From: Deuterostichococcus epilithicus
Taxonomy: Eukaryota; Chlorophyta; Trebouxiophyceae; Prasiolales; Stichococcaceae
DNA: 64,000 bases
Direction: 5' to 3'
Assembly: GCA_033439295.1 (NCBI GenBank)
Contig: JAVTLE010000023.1
Location: 62,001 to 126,000, forward strand
The position numbers and the translations under genes were made by a program. Of the stretch, positions 55,434 through 64,000 are shown piece by piece; position 1 is the stretch's first letter, and every line of letters begins with the position of its first letter. The notes below the pieces were generated by a model. The model saw only the letters and a program-made list of their open reading frames with translations, was not told the origin of the DNA and ran no database searches.

Positions 55434-58400
55434 ATGGCGGGTGGTTCCGAAGGGCCGTCGGGAACGCCCCGGAAACGCAAGGGCCTGCGCAAACTGCTGC
55501 CTGGCGGCCACAAAAAGCATGGGTCGCCGCTGCTCCACCGCGCCTCGGTGGATCCCATTCGGCGTGCTGCGCTGCAGCAGGAGTCCCAGCGCAGCCTGCA
55601 AGTGCAGGCGCAGGCAAGTTCTCTCGCTGTGCTCCCTCTCTGGAGTCCTCGAAACTTGAAGTGATCCGCAATCACGTCATACCTGCAAGCTCTGCGCGCA
55701 GAATGGCCTGCATGTGCAGCTTGGCAAACCTGCGGTACAGCCACTGTGATGGGTGCTGTGCGCCATCACATGTTTTGTGCGCACCGACCAGGTTGTCCTG
55801 ATTCGCCTGTTGGACAGCAACGAAGACGGCCTGCATGCGGATCTGCATTCTTTTAGCGACATGCCTGCATCACGATACGGCTGCTGGTGCACCGGGGGAG
55901 GCGCCGTCAACAAGTCCAGCTGCCATGCGGCAGCTCCGCATCAATTGCCTCAAGTCGCGGAGCTGAGCACCTGGCGTGCTGCAGCGTCGACGCCTCCTGC
56001 TCTATCACGAGCGCCAAGTTCACTGCGGCGTCCTGTCCCAGGCGTCGGGGGGCTTCGCGAGGATGCTTGGGGGAAGTTGCCCCGAAACGGCAGCACTGCC
56101 ATCCGCCGAACGCTGCACTGACGGTGTGTGACGCATCGTGACGCGACCGCAGGACTCGGCGCCGGTGCCGTCAGAGAGCCGCACGGTGATGCTGGAGGGC
56201 GGCCGCCCGACGCCGGGCTTCAAGCACAATGGCATCAAGACGTCGAAGTACAACCCGGTCACCTTCCTCCCCATCTTCCTGTTCGAGATGTTTTCGCGCG
56301 CCGCGTACCTCTACTTCCTCATCCAGGTGTGGCTCTGCTTCCACCTTCCAAATATGAAAATCGCACCCCACTCCGCTGCGCCCCTGCTGCCCCCTAGCGC
56401 CGCCCGAGCGACAGGGCTGAGCGCACCGTGCCTTCAGCGCTTCCCCCTAGTCCGATGAGGGCCGTGCACACACCGCTCGGCATGGTGGCAGGGACAGCGG
56501 CTCCCGGGGGTGGGCTCTCAGTGCGGGGCGGCAGCGTCTTCTGGAGGCCAACTCCGCTGAGCCCCGCCGCTACCTACTTCGCGGCATGCCAGGCGCCCTT
56601 CCTACCGAGCAGCAGGCAGCCCCTGCCGCCACAGGGCTGCCCCACACGGGTGCCTCCCGTGTGATCATGGGCGGGCCACGCCTGGTGGGACACAGTGAGC
56701 CCCCGCAGTGGCTGTGGTACCAGCGCCGGCCCGGCATGTTCCCCTGGTGAGACGACAGCCCTTCATGTCAGCACGCTCAGCGTGTCACACCCATGCTACA
56801 CCCCTAACTCTTCTGCTGTTAGGCGGGCCTCGCCTGGTGGAGCACCGTGAGCCCCTACGGCGGCTTCGGGTCGACCGCCGCGCTGGTGTTCGTGCTGCTG
56901 GTGGCCGGCATCAAGGCGGTCTACGAGGACTTCAAGCGCCACGCAGAGGACAATGAAACCAACAAGACGGTTACGCACGTCATGCAGGCCGACGGTGAGG
57001 CCACAAAAGGCTCTTGAACCTTGAGAGCTTTACGGGGCAGCGGCGTGCGGAGGTCGACGCAAACAGGAGTGCCGCGCATGTCCGCGTCGGCCATCAAGCC
57101 CGTTTCAGATATATCTTTGTACCGAGCGTTGCATGGCGCGGGTGCGCGCTGCGCCGCTGTGTGGCACGTATGGTTAGCAAGGTCGCCGCAAGCGCGGGCA
57201 GCTCTGCAGGATTGTGCAAGCAGTGCTGCGCATCGGTGTTACTGGAGGCGCATGGCAAAGCCAGGCCGGCCTCGGGGCTGAGCTCCTTGTGAAACGCTGC
57301 CGCCACTGCGACCCTGCTGGCTGCTTTGCCGCCGCAGCTTCCAAACTTGCGATGCCGCACAGTGTGGATGTCAGCCAGGTCGTCAGGGGGAACGACGAGG
57401 AGCTGTTTCCTGCAAATGCCGTGCCGTGCCGAGCCTTGGTGCTCAACAGCAACCGGGCTCCTGAGTTGCAGGACGTGACATGGCGGAAAAGTGGAGGCGG
57501 GGCAGACTGTCAGAGTGGACGACGAAAGATACACAAACTCAGAAAGATAAACAGTGTTACTTATCGTTGTTCAGGCAGCTTCAAGGACGTCACATGGCGA
57601 AAAGTGGAGGTTGGGCAGATCGTCAGAGTCGACGACGAGGAGCTGTTCCCGGCGGACCTGCTGTGCCTCGCCTCGGCGCTGCCCGACAACGTGTGCTTCA
57701 TCCGCACGACCAACCTGGACGGCGAAACCAACCTCAAAGTCCGAAGGTGGATAAAATATTCTTGTTTGAAAACAGAAGCTCCCAGCAGTGTTCCCGCCCC
57801 GCGCGCTCATATGTGATGTGGCATCTGCTATGTCGATCTTGACAAGGGGAGGCCAAACCGCGGGCGCCGTCACTGATGCCAGCTGTCTGACAGCCTTGCT
57901 CCTGCTGGTCGCAATCGCTTGGTCATCCGTAGCCTCTGAACGTTCGCAGCTAATGCATGCCATGCTGGCGAGCACCGGGAATAGCTGAGGCGGCGGTGGA
58001 CTGGCAGTTGGGTGAGCGGCAGCGGGCACTGGTGTCTGCACGCTCCCCTTACTGCTGGCACGCAGGCCCTTGGAATCGCGAACTGGGAACGCCCCTACCA
58101 AGCGAATGCCCCTACCAAGCGAATGCCCCTACTAGGCGAGCACGTCCGGAACTCCGTCACAGCTTCGACCTGCGCCTGTGCAGCACGCTCAACACAGGCC
58201 CCGGGGGGCCGGACCGGGACGACCACTGGCTCACAGTGCGCGGGCGGCTGCAGTGCGAGGTGCCAAATGCGGACCTCCACAAGTTCAAGGGGCGCTTCGA
58301 CATGGTGCCCGCCGGTGCGTTTGTGAAGATCCGCACATGGATCAGGGCATGAGTCATGTTTCAGTCACACAAGTGTGAGGCCAAGGCGTGGCTGCACAGT

Positions 58401-61400
58401 TCGTGGGGCTTTTCAACACTGTGCCTGCCGGTGCGCCCTCAGGGCAAGCTCTGCGCTAGCCTCCAGCATGCCAGTCTGCACAAAGCACGCGAAAGTCATC
58501 ACTCAAACTGATATCTTTGCTGGCGGGCACTGCCGCAGCTTTGCGTGCTGGACCATGTGCCAGCGTGCACGTGACACGCTGGCATCGACCGCGCAGACGG
58601 TGAAGCGCAGAGCTCAACGTGCAGGGTTCAGGGTTTAGTGCGCCTGACTGCATGCCCTCGGGCTCGTGCCCCATCCGCATGCGACGTGCGTCCAGAAGTC
58701 TGCTCAGCATGCGGCAGCGGCTGTCAAGAAGCCGAGCCCCTGGCGCACTTCTTTGGCTAGGAGATGCTGCCGTCTGCTGTGCGGCACCAACACAGGATCG
58801 TGAGCCGAGCCTGCCCGACTCGGCATGTCCCTTATGTGCGACCCTGCCTTGTGCAACTCTAATACACCCTGTGTTTGTTGGCGCAGAGCCGGGTGCGCCG
58901 GCGGCCCGGACGGTCCCCATCACCATGAACGAGATGCTGCTGCGGGGGTGCACCCTCAAGAACAGCGGGCATGTCCTGGGAATGGTGGTGTACACCGGCG
59001 CTGACACCCGCATCCAGCAGAACGCCGCGGAGACGCCCCTCAAATACGGTGCGCTAGCTAGAGCTTAGGGCTTGCCTACCCCTACTACCCAGCTGCTCGA
59101 AGCGGCGCGCAGGGCTGCGCCGGTTGCACACACGCTCCCCCGAGTGGGGAAAGCTCCTGGTGTGCTGGTGCTGCCATGGGGCGAAACCAGGGCCGAGACA
59201 TCTGATCGCCTGAACGCGGTGGTCATGCTACTCGCGGACAACATCCACTGCATGTCCCTCCATTCCCAGCCTGCAATTTAGTACAATACACAGGTTGACC
59301 ATGTGCCTCCCCCTGCCGCAGGTTCCTTCGACAACTTTCTCAACATCCAGATCGTGCTCATCATCGCGCTGCAAGTGGCGATGTGCCTGCTGCATGGCGG
59401 CCTGGCGCTGTGGTGGCGCAACGCCCGTGGCGTCGACCGCTACTTCCTTGCGCTCACCCTGGAGGGACAAGTGCGTCTGTGTCTACACGTGCTTTTTATT
59501 GATGAATCCAAATCCCACACATGATACCCAGACCACCCTGTTCAGCTCTCGCCCCTGCCAGCAGTCCTCCCTGCGCTTGCCCTCACATAGAATTGTGGGT
59601 AAGGATTTAGCGTGAGAGGCACAGTTCTGGCATGTCGCGCATGAGTCAGTGCCGTGCACAGGGCTTGCTGCTGCTGCAGTTGTCTGTGCAGGGTGGGATG
59701 TTGCAGTGTGCGCCATACACATGCATTTTTGCCACTGCTTGCAGCCGTCTGACTGGCCAAGCCATGCGCTGCTTGCACATTTGTTCAGCCTGTTGAGCTC
59801 GCCATGTCGCTTCTCTGCACGCAGGGCAACTACACGAGTGACACGGCGCAGTTCTTCATCAACCTGGTCACCTTCTGGATCCTGTACTCCTACCTGGTGC
59901 CCATCTCGCTGTTCGTCACCATGGAGATCGTCAAGTTCTGGCAGGTGTGGCACTCTCCTAAACCCTTGGTCTGGATCCTGTACCTCACCTTGGGAGACCG
60001 CGAGGTTCTGGCAGGTGCGGTACCTCGAGGATTTGGTGATGGTGGATGCGTCAAGGACCTATGTGTTGAAAGCGGACACAAGAAGCGGTTCATGTCGATG
60101 TGAAACCCATCAGGTCTCTCAAGTGCAGGGCATCATGTTCGCAACTAAACCCTGCATCGACCCGGAGACGGTGTGGACGCGACGGTGTGGCCTGGACATC
60201 CGACACCGTGTGCATCAGTCCGGACGTTTGATCTAGTAGTTATGTTTGGGGCGCAGGGCTTCGTGTTCGTGAACAATGACCCCGAGATGGTGGACGCGGC
60301 CGGGCAGCATGCCAAAGCACGTAACACCAACCTGAACGAGGACCTGGGCAAGGTGAGCGCACGTATCACGGATCCGGAAGTCGTTGGGAGTCTGATCAGT
60401 AGAGACGTTCAAGTATAGCTGGAAGTCATTGGGAGAAATCCTCACCGGTGCCGGCTCGAGGACCCGGACAATGTGTGGCTGGTGCTCCAGTCCAGCTTGC
60501 AGTCAACGCTAGCTTGCGGTCAGCGGCAGGGATGAGCTAGCGATGCGCATGTGATTGGCGCCAACAGCGTGTGTGTGTCCAGACAAGCTCGGCGGGCTGC
60601 CGGACACCCAACCTTGCGCTGCGCTGCCGCTTGCCATCTACATTGCAGCGCAAAGGAGACTCACCCTTTTCTTCATGCCCTGCAGGTGTCGTACGTGTTC
60701 TCGGACAAGACCGGCACGCTGACCAGCAACGAGATGCAGCTGCGGCAGATCGCCATCGAGGGCGCCGCCTATGGCAGCGCCGCCTACAGGTGACACTTTT
60801 GCCGCAACATTCAGGGTGTCACGACCTCAATCGCGGCCTCACAATGCACGCGGCGGTGCGGGCACACGGGTGCACTGTTTAATTTGTAGGGTTTGGTGTC
60901 ACGGCATACTCACTGGGCTTGCTATGGCAGCGCCGCGAATGCGTGACGTCCTGCTTCAAGGCCTTGGCCCTGCTGCAACTGACTGTTCCTCGTAATAATT
61001 GTACCCTGTCATCAGCAGCTGCACGGTCTGCATTGCTGTGGGGTGTGCAGTGCAGTTCGCCCAGAGACGGACCACCAAATGATTCCTTCGGAACTCTGCA
61101 CTCTGACCAAGCACACCTTGCACGAGGGCGCGCAGTCGGCTAGCTTTGACAGCTCCACAAAAGACTTGAAACCTTCTCTCTGAACCGACTGAAGGATGCC
61201 CGCAGATCAACGGCACGGATGCTCAATGCCATTGATCTGTGCGCCAGATTTTAGTCCAGAGGAGACTCCGGCGTAGGCGGCCGGAAGCGGCGGCAGCCGA
61301 AACTTCAATGTGACTTCTGCTGGAAGACCGAGCGACTTGGTATCTGTGACATGCAGGCTGGAGGACCACCCAGAGCTGAGCGGCTCTGACGCTCTGCAAG

Positions 61401-64000
61401 CCTGGGACGAGCGGCTGGCGGCGGCGGCGGCCGCGGGGCCGGACGCGGCCGAGGGGGTCGCTTTCCTGGCCGACCAGCAGCGGGCTTTCTGGACCAACGT
61501 CTGCATCTGCAACACGCTCATCGTTGAGCGTGGCCCTGACGGCGAATACGTTTACCAGGTGAGAAGTTTAGGGTTCTTAGGGAGTGAGTAGGGTCTGGGC
61601 CGGTGTGGTATCTGTGCAGTCGAGACGCCTTTCAGGCGGTTTAGCAGAGTCGCATCGCCGGCATCGGGGGCACCCGTTAGGCCAGTCCTCTCAGCAGAAC
61701 AGTCGGCGACGCTGCTGCACGGGCCCAGCCGTGGTGCTTGGCATGCTCGCCTCCGCCAGCGCATCATGCGATCCCCTGCTTGCCCCAAGCCCCCGGGGCC
61801 CATGTTCTGACGAGGTGGCGCTGCTGGAGAGCGTTTTGCAGCTGGGCTTCCGGCTTGTTACATGCAGCCTCCTGCTCGGTTGAGAACGGATTTAAGAACC
61901 TGCTCAAGCGCTTTTCACCTTTGGCAGGGCCCGTCTCCTGACGAGGTGGCGCTGGTGGAGGGCGCCGCCCGGCTGGGTTTCAAGCTGACGCAGCGCACTT
62001 CCAGCTTCCTCACCCTCAACTTCCAGGGCGAGGTGCGCGCATGCTGTACGTACTCAAAAGGTTCAGGTTCCAGATTTTTGAGGTCAGTTTGCGCCCTGCA
62101 CAACCAACGTGCACCTTTCAGATCGTTGAAGACTCTCAGGGACTCTCAGGGCAAGGTCTTAAGATGCCATCTGAACGTTTGCGTTTACTGCGGATCCGCC
62201 CATTTCAGGTCCCAATTTCGCAGACGATATGTTGATGAGCAGCCTGTCAACGCCAGTATGCATGCCGCCTTGCGGACAGGTCTGGATCTGTGGCGCTCCA
62301 TTTGACATTGGAATGAAAAGGAAATGAACAGGATGTAGGAAAACTCAACGGAAAGGAAAAATTTGCGCCACAGGAGGAGGTGTGGGAGGTGCTCAACGTG
62401 CTGGAGTACTCCAGCGCGCGCGCGCGCATGTCCGTCATTGCGCGGGGGCCCGACGGCAGCATCTTCCTATTCTGCAAGGGCGCCGACGCTCGGGTGCGGG
62501 GGCGCATACGCCCTTGAAGTTGCCGCGTGATGGTTGCGCCCCCCCTGCCTGTCCAAGGCGTGCTGTTGCATTGTGGCGAGGTGTTGAAGATACGTACCTG
62601 GGCGCTCCGACAGCAGCTCTCCGGCGCTACTGCCAGGCTGTACCACTAGTTGATCCCGGCCGCGGGATCCGACACAGCTGGATGTCCTGCCGGTGGCATC
62701 TCGCGACTCTTACTCTCTTTTGTCACGTTGGTGCGTAGATTTTGATACTTGGTTTTTCTTCTCAGTCTTCATTTCCACTTTTCAGGTCCTGTCAATGGTG
62801 GAGGGGCGCACTGAGCCGGAGCTGTACCGCGCAACGGAGCAGAATCTGCATGAGTTCGCCGTCAATGTGAGTCTGTGGTCTCCCTTCGTTTAGCTGCGAG
62901 GCGCCACCCACTTCGCACAATCGCATGATCGCACAAGGCGAAACGTCCAAAACTAAACAGGTTCCCGGCCTTGGATCTGACGCAAGAAATTGGCGCTTTC
63001 GCGGTCCCTGCTGGCTGGGCGGCTCAGGACTGTTTGGGGACTTGCATGCTGCTGGAGCATCTGCACTTGTAACGGAGGTGTCAAAAGGTTTGTGGGGACA
63101 GCACATTGGTCGACAGACTGCGGCGCAGGCGGCACATGGGCAAGGCTCCGCTCGACCCTGTGATCGATGGGCCCACTGCCTGGCTGCAGCCTCTTTGCTG
63201 ATGTGGCCACCAGTGTGCGAGCGCTGCGCATTCCGAATCCGAACGCTCTGGTAACTGCTACCAGGGCGCAGTCTTCTGGCCGATAAAGCTGCACGCATTG
63301 TGGGGTTTGCCGGCAAGGGTGTCCTGACGGCCCAGCGAGTGGGCGCCTCTCATGATGCACGATGCCCGCCGATTAGTTGATGACATCTCTTGTTGATGCA
63401 CTGCAGGCTTCGCACAGTCATCTTTTGCGCCAAACTCCCATTCGGTGGCAATGCAACCCGCTGACTCTTTCCCCACTGCTCAGCAGGTTCTGAATAGGGC
63501 TTCGATGGTGGTCAACAAGGAAATGGGGCAAGTTGGTGGCCCGCCTGAGCTGCTCTTTTTGCATTTTCCTCAACGCAATACCAATAGCAACCACTTGATG
63601 CTACAGGGCCTGCGCACGCTGGTAGTTGCCAGCAAGGAAATGGGCGAGGATGAGTGGGCGGCCTGGGACGCGCGCTACCAGCAGGCGGCTGCAGACCTCG
63701 ACCGCCGCGACGAGCTGGTGGGTGTCGGACTCCTCTTCACGTGGCATGTGTGACGCACCCTCTGACGTTTTGGATCGCCACTCCTTGTGGGATTCCATCC
63801 CGGGAGCTCCTTGAAGGGGGCTGCCTGTCGTCCCACGACGCCGCGTGCACAACGTCGGTGGACGCCTCGCCGCTGTGCTGTGTGCTGTGCTGTGTCCACT
63901 GCTACAACCAGCTGCAACACTGTTTCGTGCACCTTTCCGTGTCTCGTACCTGTTGCGTCATTCGTGAACCCAGGTGGCCAAATGCGGGGAGGAAGTCGAG
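55434..64000 (+). CDS. P4-type ATPase (phospholipid flippase), 3' part off window
   Basis: Flips aminophospholipids across Golgi or plasma membrane (family knowledge; ALA in plants). Sixteen exons join in phase: 55434-55613, 56153-56326, 56823-56994, 57575-57746, 58163-58314, 58887-59048, 59322-59470, 59825-59944, 60257-60352, 60686-60789, 61357-61558, 61928-62032, 62374-62493, 62786-62866, 63607-63717 and 63974 onward; about 709 residues of an expected 1,100-1,300. M1 and M2 lie in exons 2-3 ([40 protein letters not shown]). The actuator motif DGET is at 224-227. M4 has PISL at 413-416. The phosphorylation site DKTGT starts at Asp466. SPDEVALV follows in exon 12 and KGAD at 631-634 in exon 13. 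Exon 1 ends at a perfect GC donor (cag/gcaagt). At least eight decayed exon-end copies are in its introns. Confidence 0.96.
56665..56745 (+). repeat. Decayed copy of the 5' end of P4-ATPase exon 3
   Basis: gggccacgcctggtgggaca at about 56675 through cagtgagcccccgcagtggc repeats the exon start at 56823 (gcgggcctcgcctggtggag ... accgtgagcccctacggcgg). Offset about 150 bp. Confidence 0.85.
57371..57540 (+). repeat. Two decayed copies of P4-ATPase exon 4 sequence
   Basis: 57373-57450 reads [20 protein letters not shown], against [18 protein letters not shown] in the exon. 57468-57530 (ttgcaggacgtgacatggcg...) repeats the exon start ttcaaggacgtcacatggcg and reads [17 protein letters not shown], against [17 protein letters not shown]. 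The two copies are overlapping parts of the exon in partial order. Confidence 0.9.
58087..58136 (+). repeat. 18-bp tandem repeat before P4-ATPase exon 5
   Basis: cccctaccaagcgaatg is repeated with a period of about 18 bp: two near-perfect units and a third degraded one (cccctactaggcgagca). Confidence 0.9.
58416..58442 (+). repeat. Decayed copy of the 3' end of P4-ATPase exon 5
   Basis: acactgtgcctgccggtgcg repeats acatggtgcccgccggtgcg of the exon-donor junction at about 58300-58319. Confidence 0.7.
59960..60020 (+). repeat. Decayed copy of the 3' end of P4-ATPase exon 8
   Basis: ggtctggatcctgtacctca and gaggttctggcaggtgcgg repeat ccttctggatcctgtactcc and caagttctggcaggtgtgg of the exon and its donor at 59944. 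A telomere-like patch (cctaaaccct) separates copy from exon. Confidence 0.85.
60376..60440 (+). repeat. Short direct repeat with 45-bp period after P4-ATPase exon 9
   Basis: ggaagtcgttgggag at 60376 recurs as ggaagtcattgggag at 60421. Confidence 0.85.
60915..60952 (+). repeat. Decayed copy of the 3' end of P4-ATPase exon 10
   Basis: gctatggcagcgccgcgaat then gcgtgacgtc repeats gcctatggcagcgccgccta/caggtgacac at the exon-donor junction (60767-60796). Confidence 0.85.
61785..61865 (+). repeat. Decayed copy of the 5' end of P4-ATPase exon 12
   Basis: tctgacgaggtggcgctgct at 61806-61825 and gcagctgggcttccggcttg repeat cctgacgaggtggcgctggt and ccggctgggtttcaagctga of the exon at 61928. The peptide decays from [18 protein letters not shown] to [17 protein letters not shown]. 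Confidence 0.92.
63480..63535 (+). repeat. Decayed copy of the 5' end of P4-ATPase exon 15
   Basis: ggtggtcaacaaggaaatggggcaag at about 63507-63533 repeats ggtagttgccagcaaggaaatgggcgagg of the exon at 63607. Confidence 0.78.

Overview
This window looks like nuclear DNA of a green alga, most likely a trebouxiophyte-type chlorophyte. Reasons: spliced genes with short exons in GC-rich DNA; an ELF4-family clock protein; a CslA/CslC-type plant glycosyltransferase; haloacid-dehalogenase and Sec22 proteins close to plant forms; and plant-type telomere-like (TTTAGGG) tracts inside introns. No operons, CRISPR arrays, insertion sequences or tRNA/rRNA genes were seen. The lineage is an inference from protein families, not from a search.

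Layout, left to right: a DCAF8-type WD40 gene (1021-6082, minus, 3' end off the window); an elongin-B/ubiquitin-like gene (7216-7978, minus); RPL37 (8751-10451, plus); an Ala-rich coiled-coil gene (11323-13970, minus, 5' end not found); SEC22 (15296-18232, plus); a CslA-type glycan synthase (20386-25494, plus); a small membrane protein with a duplicated exon (27569-29641, plus); a second small membrane protein (30990-32194, plus); an ELF4-like gene with a polyQ tract (33242-34543, minus); a type II haloacid dehalogenase-like gene (35443-37314, minus); a PHD-finger-like gene (37856-42359, plus); a roughly 10-kb gene with five Tudor modules and a SUMO-interaction motif (43332-53741, minus); and the first two thirds of a P4-ATPase lipid flippase (55434-64000, plus, running off the window). 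Most exon joins were checked by hand for reading phase.

The most unusual signal is not a gene. In at least nine of the twelve gene models, introns carry decayed, same-orientation copies of the neighbouring exon end, usually including the splice junction. They lie about 45-230 bp from the true exon and occur singly or in arrays of up to five. Some keep a usable splice site or reading frame: a 70-nt exon pair at 28306-28577 and an in-frame 108-nt extension in the CslA gene. Introns here seem to grow by repeated short tandem duplication across splice junctions. GC-AG introns are also frequent (about eight), and telomere-like heptamers sit near intron edges.

The genes do not form one pathway. 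They cover ubiquitin-ligase adaptors (DCAF8, elongin-B-like), secretion and membranes (Sec22, CslA, P4-ATPase), chromatin (multi-Tudor, PHD-like) and clock output (ELF4-like).
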